This document shows positions 46,813 through 54,559 of a stretch of DNA of 64,000 nt, piece after piece. The first letter of the stretch is position 1; each line of letters opens with the position of its first letter. Source of the DNA: Devosia naphthalenivorans (lineage in GTDB: Bacteria > Pseudomonadota > Alphaproteobacteria > Rhizobiales > Devosiaceae); contig NZ_PYVW01000008.1 of NCBI RefSeq assembly GCF_003056355.1, positions 103,589-167,588 of the forward strand. The letters run 5' to 3'. Position numbers and translations under genes: made by a program. A model generated the notes under the pieces. That model ran no database searches. It was not told the origin of the DNA and saw only the letters and a program-made list of their open reading frames with translations.

Positions 46813-49132
46813 CATGATCCTCCTGTGGTTTGAACCGGCGGCTGACCTTGGGGGCCGGGGTTACTGGAGCAACCGAAGGAATTGCGAGCGGGGTCGTCAG
46901 CGAGCCGTCCGGAAGCATCGGCCGGGCTGAATTATCCTCGTCCTCTTTTTTTCGGGGATCGTCGTCAGGATCCAGAAGAGGCTCGTAGTATTCGTCAGCA
47001 ACATCATCATCTTCTTCGCCCGACGTGTCAGGTGCAGGCAAAGCCAGAGGAGCGCTAGAGCCAGTTACCGGTGTGCCGCGCCCCAAACCTCCTTGAGTAA
47101 TGGACAGGGGATGGCGGTAGGCGTCCGGGCTAGGCCGATAAACGACACGGATACCCATAGACCGTTCGGCCTTGTCCAATGCATCGCTGTCATAACCCGT
47201 GTCCAGCAGACCGGCTTCAACACGTGCCTTTGCACCTAAATCAGCAATATCCCGCATCGCTTCAGCAACAATGGGCCAAAGCACGTCCGCCTCGGCGCCG
47301 TGCTTGCGCTCAAGTTCCCGGTAAGTCTGCAGCAACCGGGTAACGCCGACATTCTGCAATTCCGGAGGACCAAGAACCGTGTGGAATTGGTTGTTGTGGA
47401 TGACGCTGATGGCCCCAAGGTTAGCCGGGTCAACCAGGAACTCGATTTCCTGCTTTCCGCCATCCCTTAAAAGGTCAGCCAGCCAATTCGCCCGATACTC
47501 CACGTTCATGTAACGAATGCCCGCCGGAGTGAGGGTTCTGGTTACCCGGATGGCGAAGGCGCAGCGGATCTCGTCGGACGTCAAGACATCGGGGCAACCG
47601 GTGGTGGCCAATGCCGAATTGAAGTAGTTGATGGGCGGCTGTTTCCAAAGGGCGGAGTGGCCCCGCAGATGGTAGATGTCGTTGATGTAGCGAAAGAACG
47701 CATTTCCGAAATCTTCCAAAATCAACGAAGCGCGGGCCTCGTGGTCGTATTCACCACGTTCAACGACGTTGCTGAACGCACGGCCCGTGAAATAGCTGAG
47801 CAATTGGCTGCCGACCGTGCGGAAAAACCGTTCCAAAGGTCCGCGGTAATTGGGTCGTCCGACAATGCCTACGGCAACATCGCCCGTGATTGACAAAGCG
47901 GAGAGTGCGAAGGCTCCATCAATGAAGGCCGGGCCCGAGTCAGTCCTGATCGCTGCAACACCGATCTGCCGTGGCGGAGGATGCTTGCAGCCAGCCATTT
48001 CGGCGTAGTCAGACCGATCGCTCACAACCATGCGCAGGACGCGACGGGCAAGCTCGCTGCTCTCCGCCAATCCGAACGCCATTCCGAGGATGACACGGGA
48101 TGCGATATCCATCGCGACGCACACCCAAACACGCTCTTTGACAGATTCAATAGTGCGGCGATCATGGCGATTGAACTTCATCCAGGCACCACAGTGCTTC
48201 AGGATGACAACGATGTCAGTCTTCCAAGCGTCTATGTAGACCATCTCGCCGGCCATGGTGTAGCGAGGCCCTTCGCTGAACATGCCTCGGCTTTCCCGCA
48301 TGACCTTCAGCCCGTACCGGGATCCGATCATCCTGGCATCTGGAAAAGTTTTGATGATTTTTGCGACGGTCTGCTCGTGTGGAGCCTTCACACCATCGGG
48401 CAACCGAGCAGCGATATACCGAGTGAGTTCAGCAACAGTACAGCGGCCCTCGTCCGCATAATGTTGACGGATGATCAGCTCGACCCTTGTGACGAGATCC
48501 GTCGATAAACGCTTGCCGCCGTAAATGCAGTTGTCGAAATTGGGCCGGAACTGGGTGGGGCGGAAATTGGGCAGGATATAGATCAGATGGTCTGCCTTGA
48601 GCGAGGAGCAACTGGGGACACCTACGTCTCCAGTCGGCTGGCCACGGCGCACCTTGCGCTTCTTCCCGGACTGCTTCTCTTTTTCGACCGTGGCATGGTC
48701 AAAAAACGCCTTCATCTCTTCGAGCCACACCGGATAGTTCACCTGAACCCAAGGATCGACGGACTCCTTGTACTTCTTGACTTCCCCGGCGGTGTAGGCA
48801 GCATGGAATAACCGCATCCAGATCAGCTTGCCGACAATGAAGTACTGCTCCGCCGGGGTGCAGGTTGAAATCATCTTGTAGGGGCTGTCCTTAGCGGCAG
48901 GTGTGCCGTCGAGGTTGAAATGGCCTTCCTCGAGCACCAGCTCTCCGGAGTCCAAAAGTCCCTGGATGTCATCGAACTTCAGCTTTCGTACGGTTCCATG
49001 ACCGTCTGAACATTCAAGCCGGTAGGCGTCCTTGAAGGTCTCAACGATGCGAAACCGATGCGGTCCCCAGACCACACGCGCAAGAACTGACAGTTCCTTG
49101 GATGTCGGCTGGACAGGAGGGAGGATTCTCAT
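46805..49132 (-). CDS. tnsB: TnsB/TniA-like DD(35)E transposase
   Basis: A 775-residue transposase with an RNase H-like core. Catalytic residues are Asp301 in VYIDAWKTD, Asp398 in IRTDSGPAF and Glu434 in GPLERFFRTVGSQ. The D398-E434 gap is exactly 35 residues, the retroviral-integrase spacing. N-terminal HTH-like segments (TVAELTRYIAARL) precede it, then a Mu-type C-terminal beta-barrel region (ANWLADLLRDGGK) and an acidic/proline tail that could bind the ATPase. It starts inside the TnsA-like stop (ATGA). Confidence 0.9.
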   Translation of the reverse strand: MRILPPVQPTSKELSVLARVVWGPHRFRIVETFKDAYRLECSDGHGTVRKLKFDDIQGLLDSGELVLEEGHFNLDGTPAAKDSPYKMISTCTPAEQYFIVGKLIWMRLFHAAYTAGEVKKYKESVDPWVQVNYPVWLEEMKAFFDHATVEKEKQSGKKRKVRRGQPTGDVGVPSCSSLKADHLIYILPNFRPTQFRPNFDNCIYGGKRLSTDLVTRVELIIRQHYADEGRCTVAELTRYIAARLPDGVKAPHEQTVAKIIKTFPDARMIGSRYGLKVMRESRGMFSEGPRYTMAGEMVYIDAWKTDIVVILKHCGAWMKFNRHDRRTIESVKERVWVCVAMDIASRVILGMAFGLAESSELARRVLRMVVSDRSDYAEMAGCKHPPPRQIGVAAIRTDSGPAFIDGAFALSALSITGDVAVGIVGRPNYRGPLERFFRTVGSQLLSYFTGRAFSNVVERGEYDHEARASLILEDFGNAFFRYINDIYHLRGHSALWKQPPINYFNSALATTGCPDVLTSDEIRCAFAIRVTRTLTPAGIRYMNVEYRANWLADLLRDGGKQEIEFLVDPANLGAISVIHNNQFHTVLGPPELQNVGVTRLLQTYRELERKHGAEADVLWPIVAEAMRDIADLGAKARVEAGLLDTGYDSDALDKAERSMGIRVVYRPSPDAYRHPLSITQGGLGRGTPVTGSSAPLALPAPDTSGEEDDDVADEYYEPLLDPDDDPRKKEDEDNSARPMLPDGSLTTPLAIPSVAPVTPAPKVSRRFKPQEDHDE

Positions 49133-49929
49133 GCCGCCGCCTTGGAAGCTGATTTGGCCTTAGGAGCAGGTGGCTTGTACAGTTGCAGTGCGACGCTGAC
49201 CTCAACCCGGCGTTCAGCGTCCAGGTCATGCCCCACCTCGCCAGAGTACTGAACAAGCCCACCGGGCTCGATCATGTCGTTGCTTAGATGCGTCAAGGTG
49301 CCGTAGAAAATTGCCCGGACAATCGGGCGAAAGGCAATTGAACCGCCTCCCAGGCGTTCGGACAGCTCACCTACCGTAATTGGATCAGTCAGTTCTGGAG
49401 CCAGAAGGCGCAGTTGGTCATCGACACTGGTGCGGCGTTCGGTGCGCACCTTGCGAAATAGGCGTGCCTTTCGAATCTGCCACTCTGGCATCTGTTCGTC
49501 AGTAAGCGGACGAAGTTCGTCCGCAACCTCTGTGGAGATCTGAGTGGCCAGGAGATCAACAAAGGCATCGAGGTCCATTGACTCGGCCTTGTCGGCAACC
49601 TTGACCACCCCGCCATAGTTGTAGTCGTCATCGCGTGTTGCCCGCAGGTCGAGGATATGGTCCCGCTCCGTCCCTTCCCGATCAGTGTATGAGAAACGAA
49701 CCGCCTGGGACCGCACCTTCTTGATTGAGCGGTCAGCATAGAGGCACATGACAGCATTATGTTCAGTGCCACTTTCGGTGTGGATCACCGAGTTGGTGGT
49801 CGGACAAACGATCTTGCCGATCTGCGATCCCTTCGAGCGGATCGGAGGCGTACGCACACCCTCGCTCGCGTAAAGGGGGGTGACGACTACATGGTCAGGA
49901 CTCGGCTGTTGTGGGTAAGTTTCGGTCAT
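49129..49929 (-). CDS. TnsA-like endonuclease subunit (PD-(D/E)XK type)
   Basis: A 266-residue protein encoded directly before and overlapping the transposase, the position of TnsA. The middle fits the TnsA N-terminal fold: HTESGTEHNAVMCLYADRSI (helix with the first acidic residue), KKVRSQAVRFSYTDREG, then DHILDLRA (second Asp) and GGVVKVADK (lysine). The (E/Q)xK pair is not canonical, so activity is uncertain. A winged-helix-like end (PITVGELSERLGGGSIAFRP) would match the TnsA C-terminal, TnsC-binding half. The ATG at 49929 is chosen over a TTG further up. Confidence 0.55.
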   Translation of the reverse strand: MTETYPQQPSPDHVVVTPLYASEGVRTPPIRSKGSQIGKIVCPTTNSVIHTESGTEHNAVMCLYADRSIKKVRSQAVRFSYTDREGTERDHILDLRATRDDDYNYGGVVKVADKAESMDLDAFVDLLATQISTEVADELRPLTDEQMPEWQIRKARLFRKVRTERRTSVDDQLRLLAPELTDPITVGELSERLGGGSIAFRPIVRAIFYGTLTHLSNDMIEPGGLVQYSGEVGHDLDAERRVEVSVALQLYKPPAPKAKSASKAAA

Positions 49930-50050
49930 GGCTTCGCTCGGCGGCCACGAGTTGGACTTGACGGGAACAGCGTTCCCGCCTAGCGTCCATGTCGTGCGCG
50001 GACTTTCATCAGTTGTGGGCACATGGGCGTCGGACGGCAATCCGACGTCT

Positions 50051-50079
50051 AAAAGGGCACGCTTCTGGCGTGTCCTTTT
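50051..50079. terminator. Bidirectional terminator upstream of the tnsA-like gene
   Basis: AAAAGGGCACGC / GCGTGTCCTTTT forms a 12-position stem (one mismatch) with a 5-base loop and A/T runs on both sides. It would stop leftward read-through from the protease gene before the tns operon. Confidence 0.8.
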
Positions 50080-50195
50080 CTATTTCTGGGGTTCTAAGGC
50101 GGCATAACAGGCCCTCCGATTTTTCGCCTTTGACCACAACAAGCCGGGGCGATCAAGATCTAAGACGTTGTTAATGCTCACGTTTCTTTCCTAGT

Positions 50196-50333
50196 AGCCG
50201 GCTCCAAAAACGCACCGGCCGGATCATATCAGAGAGTACCGGCTCCTCGATCAATCGGTATAATATCAGACCGAAGCGCAGCCTCAGCTTTTGCCGGTTC
50301 CGAAAACGCACCAATTGGGTCGAGTCAGTTATT
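50196..50333. repeat. Direct repeats upstream of the tns operon; candidate transposase sites
   Basis: CCGGCTCCAAAAACGCACC (near 50200) and CCGGTTCCGAAAACGCACC (near 50293) match at 17 of 19 positions in the same direction. A third partial copy, ACCGGCTCC (near 50239), lies between them, and ATATCAGA occurs twice. Tn7 right ends carry repeated TnsB sites just upstream of tnsA, so these may be transposase binding sites or operators. Confidence 0.55.
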
Positions 50334-50393
50334 GCGACGTATAGATTCAGTTAACCAGCCCGGCAGCTTTCTGATCTCCCCCTCTTTTTCGCG

Positions 50394-52346
50394 TCAATGC
50401 ACTGCCCGTGGTGAGCCCACCACACCGATGATCGACTTGACTTGGTGCGCATCAAGGGACTTGCGGGCGATCAACTCGCCGGCAAGAGCAGAGATGACGT
50501 GGCGTTGTTCCTCAAAGGTAACCCGCACCCGTTCTGCAATGCGCTTGAGGTCGACGTCGATCATCTGCAGGAAACCGTGGTCCATGTAGAGCATGCCGTC
50601 CAAGCGACTGGCGTCACCTCTGTATGCCAACATGTCGCCTAAACCGAAGCTCGCATGCATTTGGGCAAGCAGACGTGTGGCCAAGGCTAAATCCGAGGTT
50701 TCGGATCCCCCTGCCCCTGTTGAGGCCGAGCCAAGGAACACCTCTTCCGCAACTCGGCCTGCGAGCAGGATCGCCGCTTCGTTCTCCATTGTTTCGCTGG
50801 TCTGCAAAGGGCTGAGGGGGGCAAAGCGTACCCGACCGCCCGATACCACGCCGGTAGTTGGATTGGTGCTGAACAACAGATCGACCCGCTGGAGGCGGTC
50901 ACCCGCGAGCACGGCACCGAGGTAGGCATGCCCAGCCTCATGAATGGCCATGCGCATCAAATCGGCCTGGTCGATTTGATATGGAGGCAGCAGAGCATTT
51001 TCGAGGTCTGCCATCTGCATTGGTCGATTCTCCCGACGCGCGCGGCGCCGAGCCGCCCGAACGCCTTCCATGATCGTTGCACCGGTCATTCCTGAGGCCT
51101 CCGCAGCGAGGCACAATGGACCGAGTTCCGCTTCACAGAGGTTGCCATCAAGATGCTGACGCAAGATACGCTCCACACCCACAGCATCAGGGGGTCCGAC
51201 GTAGATTGCTCTTTCAAGCCTGCCGCCGCGCAGCAAAGCCGGGTTGATGTCTTGGAGCCTGTTGGTGGCCCCCACCACCACCACGCCCTCGCGATTGGAT
51301 ACCGCCGAATCCAGCAGGGTATAAAAGTCGAGAATTACCGGCATCCAGTAATCCTTGTTACGGGATCCAACCGTATCGACGTTTGGCAAGCTATTGATTT
51401 CGTCCAGGAAAAGGATGCAAGGCGCTTGCGCACGAGCGCGTTCGAACAGCTGGCGCTGTGCCTTGATCACCGAGTCCAAATACCCGGAAGATGTAGCGAA
51501 CAGTTCCGCCACCGACGCGACAATGGTGGGGACACCGCAGGCCTTCCCCAACAGCCGAGCCAGCGTGGTCTTACCCGTACCGGTCGGCCCATGCAGCACA
51601 ACGCCGCGATCGCAATCCTTCCAGCCAATCTTCCCCGCCTTGAAATCCTGAATGTCCTGGGCCAGGTCCAAAGCCCAAGTCCTGGCCTCACCAAACTCTA
51701 CACAGTCGAAAAGCTCGGGAAGGGTACCGTCGTCGTTCACCGCCGAATTGCGGCGCTGCAAGGCTTCGCGAATGCTGGTGACGATTGCACCGGCTTTCTG
51801 ACCGATCGGAATCAAGGATGCGAGTTCCTCGAAGTCGAGGGTTTGAACGGCAAGCGCCTCCTCCATCCGTGGAATAGAACCCGTTGCACAACGGCGCAGG
51901 ACCTGCCGCAATTCCTTTTGGCTGAGCGGGCTCACAACGATCGTTTGGCCGGCGGCCGAAACAAGCGTCTGAGGGAGGCGGCGTGACGGTTCATGGGAGA
52001 TACCAACCACGATCTTGCCGGCTGACAATCGCCGGGCAATGGTCGAATTCTTGTCCGCGAAGGCCTGGGCGTTACCCGTCTTGGGCACCTCAGTGCCTTG
52101 AACGAGAAGTGTTCCCTTCGGCGTCATCTCCTCAATTGCCTCAGCCACTGGAGCTACCCACTGGGCAGAAGGAACGCAGACGATGAGGGCCAGAGGCTTG
52201 CCGGCCTTCAGATCGCGGAACAATGCGGAGGGGATTGCCCGGGAAAGGGCAACATCCACGATGCTGTCCCGAACATCCGGCACGTCCGGCACCTTCTCCA
52301 AGTGCTCGTCCTGGTCGTCCGGAAATTCATCAAGGTTCAATGACAT
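50394..52346 (-). CDS. Soluble FtsH-like AAA+ zinc metalloprotease
   Basis: A 650-residue protein joining an AAA+ ATPase to an M41 peptidase. Counting from the ATG at 52346, Walker A GPTGTGKT is near 253-260, Walker B ILFLDE near 311-316, a second-region-of-homology RGGRLERAIYVG near 373-384, zinc motif HEAGH near 469-473 and the third ligand Asp in TSDLALAT near 552. Unlike housekeeping FtsH it has no transmembrane helices; the first ~200 residues are a different, unrecognised domain. The FVG pore loop is replaced by ATSSGY. AAGGAAA precedes the chosen start. Confidence 0.88.
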   Translation of the reverse strand: MSLNLDEFPDDQDEHLEKVPDVPDVRDSIVDVALSRAIPSALFRDLKAGKPLALIVCVPSAQWVAPVAEAIEEMTPKGTLLVQGTEVPKTGNAQAFADKNSTIARRLSAGKIVVGISHEPSRRLPQTLVSAAGQTIVVSPLSQKELRQVLRRCATGSIPRMEEALAVQTLDFEELASLIPIGQKAGAIVTSIREALQRRNSAVNDDGTLPELFDCVEFGEARTWALDLAQDIQDFKAGKIGWKDCDRGVVLHGPTGTGKTTLARLLGKACGVPTIVASVAELFATSSGYLDSVIKAQRQLFERARAQAPCILFLDEINSLPNVDTVGSRNKDYWMPVILDFYTLLDSAVSNREGVVVVGATNRLQDINPALLRGGRLERAIYVGPPDAVGVERILRQHLDGNLCEAELGPLCLAAEASGMTGATIMEGVRAARRRARRENRPMQMADLENALLPPYQIDQADLMRMAIHEAGHAYLGAVLAGDRLQRVDLLFSTNPTTGVVSGGRVRFAPLSPLQTSETMENEAAILLAGRVAEEVFLGSASTGAGGSETSDLALATRLLAQMHASFGLGDMLAYRGDASRLDGMLYMDHGFLQMIDVDLKRIAERVRVTFEEQRHVISALAGELIARKSLDAHQVKSIIGVVGSPRAVH

Positions 52347-52418
52347 TTTAGGTTTCCTTAGGGCGGCCGTATCCATGCGCGGAAGCGCACGATCGGCTAA
52401 ATGACAGGGAAGGTGGTG

Positions 52419-53051
52419 TTAGGTGCGGGAAGCTGCGGGTAGCTTGACCAAGGAATGGGGGCCGATTGGCACATCCAGGTCCATATTGACAATGCCCTTG
52501 GCAGCCAGGTTCAGAATGGCACCATAGGGATCATTGCCATGAAACAGAGTGGCGCAATCGCTGAGGCTGCAGTCACCGAATTCGATGAGGCAGGCTAAGA
52601 GAGCCATGCGCTCGGTCGCAGTGGCTTCAACATTGCGCGAACCGTCGATCAGAGTGGCATTCTCCAGACGGGGTTGTTTCTGAACTGCATTCTCCGGCAC
52701 CAGCACACAGCGGTGTCCCGCATCAATGGCTGCGGACTTGAGGGCGTGAATGCGGGCCATGGTATCTGGGCGGTGCCAGTGCCGCATCGGAACGCCGATG
52801 AGCGTGAAATTCCGGGAGCACATGGCGACAGACGTGATCACCAGATCCGACCACTTGAAGCCGGACTGGAGGGCCATCGAGCTGATGGTGTCGTTTCCGC
52901 CGGAATGATCCATGCCCGGCTGCATACGGATCAAGGCAAGGAGGTTCTTGCGAAAGCGGGTGTGTTCCCGGCCATGGCGCGCGACGCGGGTTTGACGACA
53001 ACAATCTACACGGGCATTGCTGTCTTCAGAAACTAAGGCTTGTACCAACAT
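52419..53051 (-). CDS. Island protein of unknown function, winged-helix-like C-terminus
   Basis: A 210-residue protein (MLVQALVSEDSNARVDC..) with GGAAGGA 7 bases before the ATG at 53051; a longer frame exists upstream without such a site. I do not recognise it. The middle reads HALKSAAIDAGHRCVLVPEN then QKQPRLENATLI. The last ~60 residues (ATERMALLACLIEFGDCSLS, DPYGAILNLAAKGIVNMDL) look like a winged helix, comparable in pattern to the end of the TnsA-like protein. It is 73 bp upstream of the protease gene on the same strand, so the two are probably cotranscribed. Confidence 0.7.
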   Translation of the reverse strand: MLVQALVSEDSNARVDCCRQTRVARHGREHTRFRKNLLALIRMQPGMDHSGGNDTISSMALQSGFKWSDLVITSVAMCSRNFTLIGVPMRHWHRPDTMARIHALKSAAIDAGHRCVLVPENAVQKQPRLENATLIDGSRNVEATATERMALLACLIEFGDCSLSDCATLFHGNDPYGAILNLAAKGIVNMDLDVPIGPHSLVKLPAASRT

Positions 53052-53240
53052 GGGAAATCCTTCCGCCCGAAGGCGGTTCGATAGAGTTGAGGTGACTGAT
53101 TGATTTTGTTGCGTCACCGGAACTCTGTCCCAGGTGCGGATCGGTGCGAACACCAGGTGAGCGGACTGCGCTCAGGCGGGCAATTATGTGCCGGCAGCGA
53201 TTCCCTTGCATGATCTGTGGAAAAGATCAACCGAAATTAC

Positions 53241-53277
53241 CCAAAATGCGTATTTTGGCGTTATCATGGTTAACGCC
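53241..53277. promoter_or_regulatory. Two overlapping palindromes in the XRE/island divergent promoter
   Basis: CCAAAAT-GCGT-ATTTTGG (53241-53258) and GGCGTTA-TCATGGT-TAACGCC (53257-53277) are both perfect and overlap by two bases. They lie between the leftward 210-aa gene and the rightward XRE gene, 25 bases before the latter. They are good candidate operators for the XRE protein. Confidence 0.65.
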
Positions 53278-53302
53278 TGGTTCTCAAGCCTGAGGATGCT
53301 CG

Positions 53303-53539
53303 TTGAATAATCCTGATATACATCCCGCTCAGATCCGAGCGGCACGGGCGCTCCTGAACATGACGCAGGAGGAACTAGCTATAAAAGCCGGAGTGACTCG
53401 CAAAACCCTGTCACGCCTTGAGAAAAGCAACTTGCCCATACGCGACAGCACCACCGAGGCCGCACTTGCCGTCCTCGAAGCAGCCGGGGTCCGGTTCTTT
53501 TCGCAGGGCGGGCGCCATGGCGTCTCTGCTGATCGGTAG
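53303..53539 (+). CDS. XRE family helix-turn-helix regulator
   Basis: A 78-residue protein that is essentially one Cro/CI-type HTH: IRAARALLNMTQEELAIKAG, VTRKTLSRLEKS, ending with a beta-like AALAVLEAAGVRFF segment common in alphaproteobacterial XRE proteins. It is divergent from the 210-aa gene and the protease gene. Two palindromes in the shared promoter suggest it represses itself and them. No toxin partner is adjacent. It may belong to the island or to the flank. Confidence 0.85.
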   Translation: MNNPDIHPAQIRAARALLNMTQEELAIKAGVTRKTLSRLEKSNLPIRDSTTEAALAVLEAAGVRFFSQGGRHGVSADR

Positions 53540-53542
53540 ACT

Positions 53543-53570
53543 GTGATTTCTGAATTCCGGCGGAAATCAC
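53543..53570 (+). terminator. Inverted repeat after the XRE gene
   Basis: GTGATTTC / GAAATCAC, a perfect 8-bp stem with a 12-base loop, lies directly past the stop. No T run follows, so this may be a weak terminator or a protein-binding site. Confidence 0.4.
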
Positions 53571-53577
53571 GCTTCGG

Positions 53578-53617
53578 CTGTCATCCAATCGTCAACCCTA
53601 TGTTGTGAAAGCGTCAT
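53578..53617 (+). promoter_or_regulatory. Pho box upstream of phnC
   Basis: CTGTCAT (53578), TCGTCAA (53589) and GCGTCAT (53611) lie in an 11-bp register, 46-85 bases before the phnC start. This fits PhoB control of phosphonate uptake. Confidence 0.7.
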
Positions 53618-53662
53618 CGGCCATCCATAGGGATGCAACCCGACTTAAGGTCGGGGAACGAG

Positions 53663-54478
53663 ATGCTCAAGATATCCGGTGTTTACAGGCGCTTCGGCAA
53701 TAAGGTTGCCGTCAGCGACGTCAATCTCGAAATCCCGCAAGGGCAGATGGTTGGCATCATCGGCCGCTCTGGTGCCGGAAAGTCGACGCTATTGCGCATG
53801 ATCAACCGGCTCGCCGATGTTTCCGGCGGCTACATCGAGCATGACGGCGTGCGCACCTCCGAGTTGCGTGGCCAATCGCTCCGCATGTGGCAGCGCGACT
53901 GCGCCATGATCTTCCAGCAGTTCAACCTGGTGCCGCGACTCGACGTCATCACCAATGTAATGCTGGGGCGCTTGAACGGCCGCAACCCCGTGCTGAACCT
54001 GCTGCAGATATTCTCGGTCGACGAGCAGCTCCAAGCACTTAAGGCGCTTGAGCGACTGGACATCGCTTCTACGGCTATGCAGTGGGCCCAAACGCTTTCG
54101 GGCGGCCAGCAACAGCGGGTGGCCATTGCCCGTGCATTGATGCAGAACCCCAAGATGATCCTTGCTGACGAACCGATCGCCAGCCTCGACCCGCGCAATG
54201 CGCAAATCGTGATGGACAGCCTGCGGGATATCAATTCCGACGGCATCACCGTCATCACCAATCTGCACACGCTCGATACTGCCCGCGCATATTGCGAGCG
54301 CATTATCGGCATGTCGGCAGGCAAGGTCGTTTTCGACGGGACCCCGGATGAGCTCACGACGGACGTCGCCCGCACTATCTATGGTGCCGATGGCCTGAAG
54401 GAAGCGTTCTCTGAGGCCATGACATCGACCTCGATCGCTCCGATCACCCCGCCCCTGGTTACCGCCCAAGCTATCTGA
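53663..54478 (+). CDS. phnC: Phosphonate ABC transporter ATP-binding protein
   Basis: A 271-residue ATPase. Walker A is GRSGAGKST, then the Q-loop MIFQQFNLV, signature LSGGQQQR, Walker B MILADEP and the switch His in NLHTLD. These, plus [16 protein letters not shown] after the Q-loop, are typical of PhnC. The start at 53663 has GGGGAACGAG before it. It is first in phnC-phnD-phnE1-phnE2. No C-P lyase (phnG-M) genes occur in the window. Confidence 0.93.
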   Translation: MLKISGVYRRFGNKVAVSDVNLEIPQGQMVGIIGRSGAGKSTLLRMINRLADVSGGYIEHDGVRTSELRGQSLRMWQRDCAMIFQQFNLVPRLDVITNVMLGRLNGRNPVLNLLQIFSVDEQLQALKALERLDIASTAMQWAQTLSGGQQQRVAIARALMQNPKMILADEPIASLDPRNAQIVMDSLRDINSDGITVITNLHTLDTARAYCERIIGMSAGKVVFDGTPDELTTDVARTIYGADGLKEAFSEAMTSTSIAPITPPLVTAQAI

Positions 54479-54559
54479 GTCTTTCTTGCGTTCCCCGGCC
54501 GGCCTTCCGTCGCGATGGGCCGACCTGCCGATATCCTCGCGTCACCAAAGGAGATTCCC

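Larger units (their letters stand above)
49930..50393. other. Gene-free control region between tnsA-like and FtsH-like genes
   Basis: These 464 bases hold no convincing gene. They contain a bidirectional terminator (50051-50079) and a set of repeats (50196-50333). The tnsA-tnsB-tniB-tniQ operon promoter must lie here, either between the terminator and 49929 or among the repeats. Confidence 0.6.
43671..53540. mobile_element. Tn7/Tn5053-like transposition island with AAA+ protease cargo
   Basis: It runs from the broken pstC1 to the end of the XRE gene and holds tniQ, a TniB-like gene, a DD(35)E transposase, a TnsA-like gene, an FtsH-like protease, an unrecognised gene and an XRE regulator. GC content looks lower than in the flanks by eye. 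The right limit is uncertain: it may be near 53540, or as early as ~50340 if the repeats upstream of the tnsA-like gene are the transposon end. Confidence 0.65.

Noticed and set aside
50394..52346. Housekeeping ftsH
   Set aside because: It has no transmembrane helices, a different N-terminal domain and pore loop, and lies within a mobile island.
53211..53232. TGTGGAAAAG as the matching right end
   Set aside because: It is in the same orientation as the left TGTGGAAG, not inverted, and the match is only about 8 bases.
53303..53539. Antitoxin of a toxin-antitoxin pair
   Set aside because: No small toxin-like gene is adjacent. The neighbours are a 210-aa protein and phnC.
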